A DNA stretch of 64,000 bases from Petrolisthes cinctipes (lineage: Eukaryota; Arthropoda; Malacostraca; Decapoda; Porcellanidae). The stretch covers positions 1,520,501 to 1,584,500 of the forward strand of contig JAWQEG010001395.1 of NCBI GenBank assembly GCA_033782935.1. Direction: 5' to 3'. The position numbers were made by a program, and so were the translations under genes. The notes under the pieces were generated by a model that searched no databases, was not told the DNA's origin, and saw nothing but the letters and a program-made list of their open reading frames with translations. Position 1 is the first letter of the stretch, and each line of letters begins with the position of its first letter. Positions 22,640 through 34,334 of the stretch are shown here, piece by piece.

Positions 22640-23310
22640 TTGCATTGTTCTTTCGTCACTCATGGTTCACTTGAAAAAGTGAACCAATTTAAACTAGTGA
22701 AACTTATTGGGGGGCTGGGTATGGTGCCAACAGCTGCTGATGTTATCATAGTGGATGTTCCCCACCTCTTCTACCATCCGGATGGAACTGAGAAAATCAT
22801 TGTCTTCGACAAGTGCCAAAATGTATCTGCTAAAGACCATGAGAGGCTTCAGAGATCTAGTGACTTTATCATCGAGTATGATTTGTCTATCACAAGTCCG
22901 TTGCCCAAGCGAGATGCAATATTGAAAAGTAAGAAGAACAAGCAAAGGTCGGGAAGAATCCATTATACTTTCAATGTCGATGAGGCTGTGACGATGTATA
23001 CCAAAGACTATTATGGTTTTCTTCATGTTGAGGCAGATATCACCATGATATCATACGTCCTCGAGGCTGCTTACTCCGGAAAGAGTGTCATCCGGGTACT
23101 CAATGATGGCTCAGACGTGTTTGTGTTGCTGGTCAATTGAGTGTATCGAGCAGAACTGCAAAGTAAAGTACAGATGGAACGATCCGATGGAACAGTGCTG
23201 AATATCAATGCAACGTGCACCAACCTAGGGTCAAAGTGTCTGCAACTGCTTGGTATACACATAATCAGTGGCTGTTACACGACGTCTTATCTATATGACT
23301 AGGGCAAGTT
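22640..23310 (+). pseudogene. PIN/FEN-like transposon-associated protein remnant
   Basis: A 166-codon frame (22640-23140) and its continuation resemble a repeated, uncharacterised protein family of invertebrate genomes. Visible blocks are DVIIVDVPHLFYH, EKIIVFDKCQNVSAKDHER, SPLPKRDAIL, VEADITMISYVLEAA, VLNDGSDVFVLL and, after an in-frame stop at 23138, LGIHIISGCYTTS. The Asp-containing blocks are compatible with a PIN/FEN-type nuclease fold, but that is inference. Family-typical DTDV is here GSDV and GCDTTS is GCYTTS, so acidic residues are lost and the copy is dead. It runs directly into a LINE RNase H fragment. Confidence 0.55.
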
Positions 23311-23339
23311 AAGTGCACTACTCAGATTGTTTTTATTCA

Positions 23340-24118
23340 AGCGCCGTGGGCATCGAGTGGACTTTTGTTGTGTACCCGCCCATGTGGGGGATTTGGGGAA
23401 TGAGCGAGGAGATAGACTGGCTAAGACAGCGGCATCTAATACTGCCCTTCCTGGGCAAGGTCTCCCTGCTTCTAACGTGCTCCTCCTCATCAATCTTTAT
23501 GCTTGACGGTGTTGGCAAGAAATATGGAATGCAGTGGGATCAAGTAAATTACGCACGATAAGTCCAATTTTGATTCTGTTTCCATATTCCGAGCTGAGTT
23601 GTAGGTGGGAAAAAACTTTTGGCCATACCAAGTTCTCCCACGCACGGACTTGTAATGGACAAGTCTACCCCTCCTTTATGTGATGATTGTTAGGTGACAT
23701 TGGCTGTCCAGCATGTGTTGGTTGAGTCTCCCAGCCTCAGGGACCTTCGCATCCTGTTCTTCTCTGAGGACTGGCAGGTGGATGGTTCATATCAGATGGC
23801 AGGAGGAGCCATGTTTGGGGATTGGAGAAACTTTGGCATTTTTAAAGGCATGAAGATATTTTAGTAAAATATGAGTTGTTGTTGTGGTTGAAGTTCTTCA
23901 GGCTGTCTGACCGAGCAGCTCCGAGTAAAATATGAGTTTTTAATGATATATCATTTTAATCATACTGCTGCTCCCTTTTGGAGGAGTGGGGCTTGGTGTA
24001 TATTTTTAAATGTATTTAAATTACCATATTTCAAAAATATAATATTATATTCGGCGGTATATGACCCTGGCTGTTGCGCTGGCAGATGGCATGGCATCAT
24101 CAATCATTCAATCAATCC
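23340..24118 (+). pseudogene. Jockey-type LINE 3' fragment with tail
   Basis: Starts inside RNase H, where PPMWGIWGMSEEIDWL corresponds to the PTHVGVDGNERAD segment of the copy at 52.8 kb. It passes through the C-terminal zinc region and ends in the family 3' UTR (TACTGCTGCTCCCTTTTGG near 23963; TGTTGCGC near 24071), closed by an ATCA-type simple repeat at about 24097-24118. 5' truncated. Confidence 0.7.
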
Positions 24119-24420
24119 TCAAATAACCAAACTCATAACAGTAAAAACACTGTAAAGGATGCTCAACAAAAGGCTTCTCCTCTCGAGAGGTAAGGTTGAT
24201 ATTAATCCGGTATGGGATATGAGAGCCATTGAAAATGAGGATGATCATGTTTCTACTCCCCTTCATCTTTGTTAACCGTTGGACACTATCAGGGCACATA
24301 ACAAGAATATCTTCTTCTGATAATTCATACAAGTCCTCACTGTATGCAAACACATTGATATAATTAAACGTCCGATGAGGTTTGATGGTTTCAATCATGC
24401 CATCAGAAGGGCAGGGGAGA
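24119..24420 (-). pseudogene. Jockey-type LINE ORF1 fragment, inverted
   Basis: The minus-strand frame 24398-24108 has CPDSVQRLTKMKGSRNMI and EHPLQCFYCYEFGY, the RRM-like end and first zinc-knuckle Cys pair of the LINE ORF1 (Gag-like) protein. It aligns with 48111-48060 of the 43-48 kb element. It abuts the plus-strand LINE tail directly. Confidence 0.65.
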
Positions 24421-24999
24421 TGTGGAGCATCATGGGCTGTGTAAGATTTTTGGTTCAGATGTAAACACCCTTACCGTATTTTTTTATGTGGCCTATAAGT
24501 AGTACCGGTAATCCAATTTATTTGATGAGGTTACCACACCCCTATCTGTAGTATGCCACAAACCAAAAGGGCGTAGGAATGCGGACCTCCTTAGAGATAT
24601 GCTCTACAGAGTCATCAGAGATTTTGGAGCAGTAGTCATAGTCACTGTCAACTACATTTATTGACCGCATCATCTGAACAATACAATAAGCATCCCTTAC
24701 AGTCAGAGAATCTTTCGCCTCAAAATCTGCTTTGGCAGCAGCATTAGTATTAAAAGTATTTTAGCACCGATTGGATCGGCAGTTACTGTCATATTTGAGA
24801 CGGAGAGTAGTAATACTAATGAATACAAGAGATTAAAAAATACGCACATATACTACCAACAAGATTCAATTATAGCGGTATTATATGGACCACCAATCTG
24901 TTTACTGGACTTCAGTTAGCACCAAAACGCTACATCATGACATCACTACCAGGACTTACAGACCCACACCAGATTCGAGTGTTCGTATGATTTGTGCCT
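24421..24999. other. Possible extension of LINE ORF1; otherwise nothing
   Basis: A minus-strand reading around 24830-24583 (FEAKDSLTVRDAYCIVQMM) could be further ORF1-like sequence, but I cannot confirm it. No other feature. Confidence 0.3.
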
Positions 25000-25990
25000 G
25001 GCTTGTTCGGTCCATGGACTGAGGTAATTACTCTTGGAGATGTGGAAACTAAATGGAAGAATTACGCCACTACCATCAGTCAAGCATACCAATCCTTTTT
25101 CCCTGGAAATACTCTAAAAACTGCACTCGTGTGACGTTCCATGGATAACACCGCGGGTAAAGAGGCTGATGGAGCAACGAAACAAAGCCTTCAACACCAA
25201 TAAGAGGATCTACAAAGTTCTCAGAAATTAAGCTATCAGGGAATTACGAGCTACTAAGAAAGCATACTACCCATTCAAAGTGTATCAACTCAAACAAACT
25301 AACATAAGTAGTGGTACAACCCTAAGAACGAGATCTCTTTGGGATGGGTAATCAGACATCTACCTTCCCATGCACTGTTCACCTGATCAACGTCGATGCA
25401 GCACAACTCTTTAACTACTACTATGCTAGCTAAAAAATATTATACCATGCTCCCCAGACTTAATTTCAAACAATTACCTGCTTACCATCCCACACCAGCA
25501 CTCCCTGCATTAGCCTAGGAGTATTAAGTCGCCAATAAGCTTTTAAGCCTTGAGCTTAAGCGGTCAACCACCCCAGGTAACTTACCTATCAAATTTTACC
25601 GTGAGTTTGTCTGTGAATTAGCTACCTCCTCTGTTTAATTATCAATGCTGAACTTTCACAGAGCAATTGCTCATCAGAATAGAAGATTTCATATTTCACA
25701 CCAATTCCAAAATTAGCCAACCCTACATCATTGGATCAATTACGACCAATTGCCATTACTCCTCCCTTTTGTCTAGTCTGTGAAGATTTCATTATAAACT
25801 GGGCTTAGCGCTATAATATTAATTTTCTCCGTACTAGCTATGGCCCTTAACTCGTTACTTTGTTGCACAAACTCCTGCGAATGCTGTAATATATTCTGAT
25901 GGAGCTGTCTGTCATTACTTTATCATTACTCCTCTGGGTTTCTCTCTACTACTTTCTAACTTCCATCCCATCTTCAAAGATGAATTTCTA
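25000..25990 (+). pseudogene. CR1/Jockey-related LINE, endonuclease end and RT start
   Basis: Frame-broken ORF2 fragment. PWITPRVKRLMEQRNKAFN and NKRIYKVLRN (25135-25230) form the linker after the endonuclease. LKRSTTPGNLPIKFYREF (about 25555-25610) and YFTPIPKLANPTS then LDQLRPIAIT (about 25690-25765) are RT motifs 0-2. Many stops. Different family from the 43-56 kb Jockey copies. Confidence 0.7.
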
Positions 25991-26820
25991 TTCTATATCC
26001 TCTTGTTATGGCTCCTCCCAACCCCAACTATTCACTCTCCACCCCTTCCCCCCTCCTCACTCTCTACTGCTGTATTTCTCTCCATCTGTCTGTGTGGATT
26101 TTCTGTTCGATATACTATCGATGAAACCACCCGACTTTATCATCAATTGTCCTACCCAAGATCTAGATCTTGGTCCTACCTACTAACGCTTTCATGGACC
26201 GTGCCCCACTGTTTTTCGGGAATAACTGAAACTAAAGGTTGAATCAGTATGATATTTTGCCACGGGTTATTTCACATCTTCTGCTAACTTTTTGCATTAT
26301 AATGGATTACCAAAAGTGCAAAATGAAGGCACTTGTCCCCGAGAATTGCGCCATTTTTATGAAATTCTACACTGGGATACGAACGATTATAGTGTGACAT
26401 ACAGTCGTGGTCAAATATAATCATCCATATAGGGGTAACTCACGTAAGATTTTGAAAGCTTCCCTCTGTTCCTTAGCTGATAAACTTTCCAATAAATAGA
26501 TAACTACCATCGTTTAATTTAATACAAGCAGCTACAAACTACTTAAAATGATAACATTATATGTGAACATGAAAACATTAGACAGTAAATTGTTAAAGTT
26601 ACCCATATGTGGATGATTATTATTGACCACGACTGTATATACCACGTCAGTCTACAGGCTTCACCCACCCTACTCTCTCTCTCTCTCTCTCTCTGGTCTC
26701 GAAACCTTAACAAAAATCGCCCTGGACAACCAATCTCGACTGGCCATCCTTCGAGGTAAGATGCTACATACTACTGGGATCTCTCCCCTAGACACATAAT
26801 TTATGCTTCAATTTTATGTA

Positions 26821-27248
26821 TACAGGGTGATTCATCATTCCATGCCTTAAATTGAATGAAGACCTGCTTTGATAATTTTAAGCCAAAATTTCTCTATGTT
26901 GAAATGAAGGCGAAAAATTAAGGGAAACCCATCAAGATTTTGTACGTCTTTAGTAAAGGATTATAACAATGAACTTATTTTTCCAACAATGTAAAGAAAA
27001 TATTCAAGGCGCTGTTTGTTCATCTGCAACACGCTCTATTCCTATACAACAAACATCTGAAACACATCCTCAGAAATCTAGGTGGGTTTCCCTTCACATT
27101 TCGCCCTAGTTAATACAGTATCATAACTGTATTGTAACAGGTAAACTATGTATAATTCGACGTTTCATCATAGAGACATTATTACTAAAAAAATTCCAAG
27201 CAGGTCATCATTCAATTTTATGCATGGAATAATGAATCACCCTGCATA
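26821..27248. mobile_element. Mariner-like MITE nested in copy A
   Basis: CAGGGTGATTCATCATTCC at 26823 is inverted, with one change, at the right end (ATGAATCACCCTG near 27232-27244). TA dinucleotides border the ends, as expected for Tc1/mariner targets. The 428-bp interior lacks transposase. Confidence 0.6.
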
Positions 27249-27268
27249 TAGTAGTTCGAACAAGATTC

Positions 27269-27399
<131 letters not shown>

Positions 27400-27839
27400 G
27401 GTGGGGGGGGGGGATTGAGCCTGCTACGTCACAGATACGACACACTTCCACACAAATCGTTCTTATCCTTGTTCATTTCGGAAATAAGCCCTACTTCTCG
27501 GGGACAAGAGCCTTAATTATTCACATGCGGTAATCCAGTTCAATGCCATAATTTATCGCAGGGTATGAATCAAGTTGTGGGAAAATATCATACTGATCCA
27601 AATGTTAGTTATTGAGTTATTCCCGAAAAATAAGGCGACAAGGCCTCTGAAACCGATAGTTATTTCCCTAATTCCTCCTCCTCCTGTCTCAGCCCTGCCA
27701 CGTTTGTCCATATTCTAGTCACCTTCTCCAGAAGATCTATGTATAGCCTACCAAGCCCTGTCAAAGGCATTTCGCTTCCCTCTCCGTATTATGCCGTACA
27801 ATAAAACAATATAAGAAACTGCAGAAGGCATGTTGGCCC

Positions 27840-28010
27840 AGTTCTTGGCAACTCCTGATTTAGACCCATCCATTTGAGTTTATGTATCTGTCCAGCCTAT
27901 TTTTTAAGCTGTATATATTCAGTGCTTTAGCATATACTACCTCTCTTGGAATCTTGTTCCACTCGTCCACTACTGAATTCCCAAACCAGTGTCTTCCTGT
28001 TTCGTGTTCC
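27840..28010 (-). pseudogene. LINE (CR1/L2-type) RT C-terminal fragment
   Basis: Minus-strand reading HWFGNSVVDEWNKIPREVV then LNIYSLKNRLDRYI matches the F..R.V..WN.LP..VV...S...FK..LD pattern at the C-terminus of CR1/L2 ORF2, and ends in a stop. No catalytic part is attached. Confidence 0.6.
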
Positions 28011-28788
28011 CGTAGAGGGGTATTGCCTGTAGTGATGTGGAAATACTTTAAGGGTTTGGGAGCCTCTTCCGTCCAAGCTACTTAGCTTTGAGTTCTTCAA
28101 CTGTCCCTCTTTTCTTTCTATTTCCTTCCTGCTTGCTGTCACATCTATCACCTTTTTCTGGCGCTATATGACATCGATGTTGCGGCGCCTAATATCAATC
28201 AATCAATCAATCATATTTTGTATCTAAAACGATCTTTCTCTAGATTGAATCTATTAGAGCGTGTTCTATCTTGGCTTATTATCCTTAATACTTTGCTTCA
28301 ATCTCCTATGTTAAACCCTCCACACTCCACAACCAAACTAACACTCCACAACCAAACTAACATCGGCAGGCAGTAGGAAGAACAAATGAAGCGATGGTGT
28401 GCTAAATACAGTAAAACTGATAATATGATACCAACTGGCAAGCCAAAGTATTTCTCTGTGGCTGGCCGACCACTCTCGACCACAGTACGTCTCAAACGTA
28501 AGAACCCTCAACAACACACTATCATATAGTTTCTGTAATATAGTTTCTGTAATAGTTTCTGCAAATTATTACAGTAGATAGATTAGTATCTATAAATCTG
28601 TCCGAAAAAATAAGTCTGTTAAGTAACTAAATAAACGAAAAAATTATAGGAAAATAACTAATCTAGTCAACAAACCATTTTTAATTAACTGCTGGGTTTT
28701 GCTCTGGGCTTAGCTGATCCGACTGCTAAATTCAGAAGGCACTGGGACACGTCCTGAGGCTGACACAGTTTGACCATGACAACACACA
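28011..28788. other. LINE tail remnant; otherwise no gene seen
   Basis: About 28172-28214 has GTTGCGGCGCC followed by an AATC simple repeat, the same kind of 3' tail that ends the Jockey copies at 24.1, 49.1 and 53.8 kb. The rest is unremarkable intron DNA. Confidence 0.5.
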
Positions 28789-30352
28789 CTACTAACGCTT
28801 TCAGGACCCGTGTCGCACTGTTTTTCGGGAATAACTCTGTAACTAAAGGTTGGATCAGTATGATGTTTTGCCACGGGTTATTTCACACCTTCCGCTAATT
28901 TTTGGCACTATAATGGCTTACTAAAAGTGAATAATTAAGGCACTTGTCCCCGAGAAATGCATCATTTTTATGAAATTTAACACTGGGATACGAACGATCA
29001 TAGTGTGACGTGCAGGGTCCATAGAATGCATTCTATGGACCCTGAATTCTATGGACCCTGGTGTGACGTATATACCACGTCAGTCCACTGGCTCCACCCA
29101 TCCCCTTCTTTCTCTCCCCCACTCTACTCTCTTTCTCTTTCTCTGGTCTCGAAACTTTGTTCAAAAATACAACACGGTCACAAGCTTTGTCATATATATA
29201 TATATATATATATATTGGAGACATTTATTATGTGTATTGGTAAACTATTATCTGATGGTGTCACTGCCAGATCAGGGCGGACGTAAGGTTAATTATTATT
29301 ACAACATACATAATTAAATACTGATTGAAGCTTTATATCATGTAAGACAAACTGGTTTTGGTACTGATGCAGTATTCGAAAATCGTGTTTCTCACATGAA
29401 TGAATGTATCATTATTTGGATATATGTATTGTAATATTGTTATTTTAATATGTCCATAATGTTTATAACATGCTACTCATTATCAATATAATACGTTTAC
29501 TTACATGATATTTATTAGAGAACAGTTAAACCTGCATATTGACAAATTATAATTGGGTTTGTTTCGCCCGAGCAGACGACTGAATTTCGGTTCAATTCAT
29601 AGCTGCCACTGTTACCAGATACAACACCAGCATATTGGTGGATGAGGTGGCCTCGAGTCATATGTGTGCAACTGTACATAGAGTACAGCCACGTGATAAA
29701 AGCGTTCCTATAGCCACGTGGACAATGTAACATCTTCGTCATGACGGTCACTGTTGGCTCTCACACAGAATCTGACTGTGTGTAAAGCACTTCGTCCATG
29801 TGTACCCATTTCACACGAATGAAACACACCACTCCTGAATACCAACAAAGCATTGCTATCCCGTCAAGCACTGGCGTTATCGTACACAACTCTACCATAT
29901 ATATATATATCCTCATTGTTATGTATCACTATATGATAATAAGTGATAACAATAATATTAAAACATAATTCCTGCTAGCATTATATACCTATACATATTT
30001 TTAGGACTAAAGCTTGTGACCGTGTTGTATTATAGAACAAAGTTTCGAGACCAGAGAGAGAGAAAGAGAGTAGGGTGGGGGAGAGAAAGAAGGGGATCGG
30101 TGGAGCCTGTGGACTGACTTGGTATATACGTCACACTATGATCGTTCGTATCCCAGTGTTAAATTTCATAAAAATGACGCATTTCTCGTGGGACAAGTGC
30201 CTTAATTATTCACTTTTAGTAATCCATTATAGTGCCAAAAAATAGCGGAAGGTGTGAAATAACCCGTGGCAAAACATCATACTGATCCAACCTTTAGTTA
30301 CAGAGTTATTCCCGAAAAAAAAGTGGGACACGGGCCCTGAAAGCGTTAGTAG
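28789..30352. mobile_element. Long-TIR element, copy B
   Basis: Outer ends CTACTAACGCTTTCAGG and its inverse (CCTGAAAGCGTTAGTAG, ending 30352). Arms of about 344 bases (28789-29190 minus a 58-base insertion event, and 30010-30352) are highly similar. The arm includes a CT/GA-rich tract. The interior 29191-30009 has no transposase-like frame. Copy A lies 1.1 kb upstream in the same orientation. Confidence 0.8.
29012..29060. mobile_element. 49-bp palindromic insertion with 9-bp duplication
   Basis: Contains the perfect palindrome GGTCCATAGAATGCATTC... (29017-29044) and a further half-copy. It is flanked by GTGTGACGT at 29003-29011 and 29061-29069. The matching position in the opposite arm of copy B lacks it, so it is a recent insertion. 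Confidence 0.7.
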
Positions 30353-31085
30353 GTACGTTTGTGTGTATTAATGTGGATAAGTGTTGTTTTACTGTATTAT
30401 TAAACACTCAGCTGCATAGTATATTTTAGTTTTACTCTAATTGGCTTTACTATTGATGCAATGACTGATAATCTATACTGGCATCTATACATGGCAAATA
30501 ATCATATGTGGTGACATTTTGTTGTTAACATTATTGTAGTACTACATGAATGATATATTAAAGAACAGTTCGACCATCACAAAACATCTCTTCGGGATAG
30601 TATAGGTATGAGTGCTCATCTATACAGTAACTTGACTTCGCATTGTATCAGTGATATGAGAGAAATTTTCAGTAATAAAGACATTGCAATACGGCTAAAT
30701 GTTATATAATGCAGAAACCTTTCACCCAACCACACCAAATAAACACGAACACACGTTGTGTGTGTGTGTGTAGTTGAAGAGGAGATGGGTCACAAAAATG
30801 GGAAAATGCAATGTTCTCGAAGCGTGACGTCGACTGATAATAATATAAGAGATGAAGTCGTCACAGCAATATCTGAATTTGAACGCCGATCAGAACAGAC
30901 CTCATTAAGATACTATTGCTGTGAATGCACTTCTAGACTGTGATTCCCAGTCCAGTAAGGGTGATACGGACTTCATACTCTCGAACCTGGGTGGTCTATC
31001 AACTCCTGTCCGCAACTCTAGATTTTAGGGCTGTACTCGTAAAGTAATGGTGAGGTCATGTTGAAGAATAACAGTGGCGACTTAC
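30353..31085. other. Receptor intron; no gene seen
   Basis: Unique-looking AT-rich DNA between the long-TIR element and the donor of exon 4. A 61-codon plus-strand frame at 30758 has no recognisable motif. Confidence 0.45.
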
Positions 31086-31209
31086 TTGACGGGTATTGCA
31101 AGGAAGGCTGTGACGGAGCCACTGTAGACTGAACCTAGCATCAGTGCCACCATCATAGTCACGCCCCCAACAACACGGCTTCCGTTGCCTTTTGGCCACC
31201 ACTTGGAAC
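31086..31209 (-). CDS. Ionotropic receptor, exon 4 (pore end and M3)
   Basis: 124 nt. Acceptor TATTCAAG, two bases completing a Gly codon, 40 codons, two bases of the next Lys codon, then donor GTAAGT (phase 1 in, 2 out). The peptide reads SKWWPKGNGSRVVGG, then the hydrophobic M3 VTMMVALMLGSVYSGSVTAF, then LAIPV. Arg before M3 and the YSGSVTAFL segment are the counterpart of the SYTANLAAFLT gating motif of ionotropic glutamate receptors. The departure from SYTANLAAF is typical of divergent IRs. No stop codon. Confidence 0.93.
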
Positions 31210-31959
31210 CTTGAATAGATACCCGAAAATATCTTATTGGAGTATTATGTGTCTGTGGTAATCTGTGACAACTATTCTTACGTAGTGGGAGGGTTACATT
31301 GATTATAATGAACATCATCTTTATTAGCATCAGCTATTGTTAAATTATGGCAGGAGGAAAGTTTTTCCCAACACCGTTCGCTTCTCTTTGTCTGTTGCAA
31401 GTCTATTCCAGAACACTCATACGAACTTTCTAACTTCATCCCATCATCGGTATCTATCTTCCCTGCCTTCCCCTTCTATCATTGAGGGCCACTCTATCAC
31501 ACGAACTGACAATCGATTATTATCCCTAGCGACAGTGAGGTCGAAGACGAAGATTGAAGTGCACCAAACAAACAAACATTGTGTTTTTGTTTTTTTTCCT
31601 AGCCATCACCCCTGATGGGGGTTTTAGGCTTTAAACTTCAGCATCCATGACCTTGCGACCCCAGGAAACAAATATGAAACCCCAGTAGTTCGCTCCAGTC
31701 ATAGATGCTGGCTCATGTGAACAATAAAGGACACATCAGTATGCGAGGATTGCCTCAGGAAAAGTATCTCCTCGCAGACGTCATTTGTAATCCTTCATCA
31801 TTATGCTAATTCAAAGAGCAAAATATACAAAAATTTACAATTGATATCGATCTAATCTCATATATAAAAATAAATTTATATAAAAGATAAATCTAATATA
31901 CACAAATAAATATGCATATAAAATACATTTAACGTTAGTCCTGACGGTTATAATTCATT
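31210..31959. other. Receptor intron; no gene seen
   Basis: Polypyrimidine tract of exon 4, then low-complexity AT-rich DNA. No coding or RNA feature is supported. Confidence 0.45.
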
Positions 31960-32132
31960 GTAGAGCCATGGCTGATAGTGCTGGACCAGGGTCCAAGGAG
32001 TGTTGGAAAGCAACTGAACAAAGTTCGAAAAAATGTTGAGAATGGTTTGGAAAATTCACTTGTTCGATCTCTGTTCAGTGGCTCTCCAACACTCTTTGGA
32101 CCCTGGTCCAGCACTATCAGCCATGGCTGTAC
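31960..32132. mobile_element. Palindromic MITE, 173 bp, TA-flanked
   Basis: GCCATGGCTGATAGTGCTGG at the left is inverted at the right end (ending at 32132), with arms of about 65 bases. TA lies at both borders, suggesting Tc1/mariner-type mobilisation. A half-copy occurs at about 61187-61296. Confidence 0.75.
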
Positions 32133-32214
32133 ATAAATATAATATATACATAGAATATGTGGAATGAGTTTTCTGTTCAGTATCGGTAAATTGACATCGT
32201 GAGATCTTAGATCG

Positions 32215-32328
32215 ATGAATGTTGAGCTACGTGAGCGATGTGGTGTGGATGTAAATGAGCTGGTGAGTATGGAAAGGATCATCTTGATGTGGTTCAGTCA
32301 TGTGAAGCGTATGGGGATCGTGCGGTTG
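32215..32328 (+). pseudogene. LINE C-terminal fragment fused to Gypsy
   Basis: [18 protein letters not shown] and [10 protein letters not shown] match the short C-terminal R.GV....R...WFGHV.RM segment of a LINE ORF2 family. A second example lies at 54.54 kb. It runs in frame into Gypsy RT at about 32329, making one long chimeric open frame by chance. Confidence 0.6.
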
Positions 32329-33783
32329 GTTATGTTTACTAGAGTCCCCTTTGGCGTCACCAATGGAGTGGCTTGTTTCCAAAGAATCAAGGATTCGCTC
32401 ATGAAAGAGGAAGGTCTTGACGGAACGTATGCGTACTTGGATGATGTTACGATCTGTGGGATGTCGCAAGAAGAACACGATAAAAATCTCGAGAGATTCC
32501 TTGGAGCTGCCAAAAGAAGGAACATTGTCTACAACGAAAACAATTGTTCTTTCTCGACGAGACGTCTCAGCATTCTAGGCTACGTTGTAGAGGAAGGGGA
32601 CATTCGTCCTGACCCCGAACGACTGAAGCCCCTCCGAGAATTGCCTCTTCCACAGGATAAGAAGTCACTCCGTCATGTTCTTGGACTTTTTGCTTATTAC
32701 TCACAGTGGATATATGATTATTCCAGGAAGATTCGCCCTTTGACTACCACTACGACTTTCCCTGTGACAGAGGAAGCAAAGGAGGCGTTCTTTCAACTCA
32801 AGAAGGATGTAGAATCCTCAGTCGTCAAGGCCATCGATGAGTCAGTTCCATTTGAAGTTGAAACTGATGCTTCAGACTTTGCCATTGCGGCAGTCTTCAC
32901 TCAAGTTGGACGCCCAGTCGCCTTTTTTTCCCGAACCTTACACGGACCAGAGAGGCACCATGCTGCTGTGGAAAAGGAGGCCCAGGCTATTATCGAGACT
33001 ATCCGTCATTGGAGGCATTTCTTGACTGGAAAGCATTTCACCATTAAAACTGACCAACGTTCAGTTAAATACATGTTTGATAAACAACACATGAATAAGA
33101 TTAAACATAATAAAATATTAAGATGGAGGATGGAACTGTCCTGCTATAACTTTGATATTTTCTATAGACCAGGGAAAGAAAATATACCTTCTGATACCTT
33201 CTCTAGATCTTACTGTGGAGTGACATGTCAAGACCATCAATCACTGTTAAACCTTCACGATGCTCCTTGTCATCCAGGCGTTACTCGTTTGCTACACTTC
33301 GTGAAGTCTAAGAATCTACCTTATTCTGTTGAAGATGTTAGAAAAGTTATTAGTTCATGGAAGATATGCGCCGAGTGTAAACCTAACTTTCACCAGCCTG
33401 ATAGGATCCAGCTTGTAAAGGCTACTCAGCCATTTGAAAGACTTAATTTGGACTTCAAAGGACCACTCCCAAGCACTGATAGAAATCAATATTTTCTGAA
33501 TGTTGTAGATGAATATTCCAGATTTCCATTTGTTTTCCCATGTTCCAAAATGACAGCATCAACTGTTATTAATTGCCTCTCTCAGTTATTCTCTATTTTT
33601 GGCATGCCAGCATACATTCACTCAGACAGGGGACCATCCTTTATGAGCAGAGAACTGCAAGAATTCTTTGTAAGTAAAGGAATAGCTTGCAGCAGAACTA
33701 CAAGTTACAACCCTCAAAGCAACGGACAAGCGGAGCGTTTCAATGGAACTATATGGAAAGCCGTAATATTACAACTTCTTTGA
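32329..33783 (+). pseudogene. Ty3/Gypsy Pol: RT, RNase H, integrase (5' truncated)
   Basis: Open for about 485 codons. It starts inside RT at [18 protein letters not shown] and includes [11 protein letters not shown], the YLDD catalytic box. RNase H follows with [28 protein letters not shown] and TDQRS. The integrase has the CHPG...H / CAEC zinc region, [18 protein letters not shown] and [14 protein letters not shown], so the D-D-E residues are all present. The frame is lost near 33764. Upstream Gag, protease and RT fingers are missing. It is better preserved than the other two Gypsy copies here. Confidence 0.9.
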
Positions 33784-34307
33784 AGTCTCGTAATCAACCA
33801 ATACAGTACTGGCAAAGTGTGCTACCTGATGTCCTTCACTCTATTCGATCACTATTAAATACTGCCACTAATGCCACCCCTCATGAAAGATCATTTAATT
33901 ATACCCGTCGTTCATCCACAGGAACTGCAATCCCATCTTGGCTATCTAATCCTGGTCAAATACTGTTGAAGCGCCATGTACGTGTAAGCAAGACTGATCC
34001 CTTGGTAGATGAAGTAGAACTCTTACAGGCGAGTCCTCACTATGCTCATATTCGGTATGCAGATGGCAGGGAGGACACAGTATCAACTAGACATTTAGCT
34101 CCTACTGGTAGTGAACTTCCAACTCAACTACCGGACACAACAAATGCAGCTCCTGAGTGGAGTCTTTCCGAGGCGATTACAGTGGGAGCTGATGAATCTG
34201 GTCCTGAGGCTTCCAGCCCTACTCAGCAGCCTGTGCTCAATGATCTACCAGTTCTGAGGAGATCCCAGCGTATCAGGCAACCTCCCACTCGCTTTGAGGC
34301 ATCGTAG
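33764..34307 (+). pseudogene. Gypsy integrase C-terminus after frameshift
   Basis: Continuation in another frame (usable from 33753). It has SVLPDVLHSIRSLLNTATN, the PHERSF integrase tail, a VDEVELLQASPHYAHIRYAD chromodomain-free C-terminal region and a final RRSQRIRQPPTRFEAS stop. A single frame change near 33764 separates it from the previous frame. Confidence 0.85.
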
Positions 34308-34334
34308 ATGTACAGTTTATTGGAAGGGGGAGAA

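Noticed and set aside
33687..34307. 206-codon frame as a separate protein
   Set aside because: It is the continuation of the Gypsy integrase after a frameshift.
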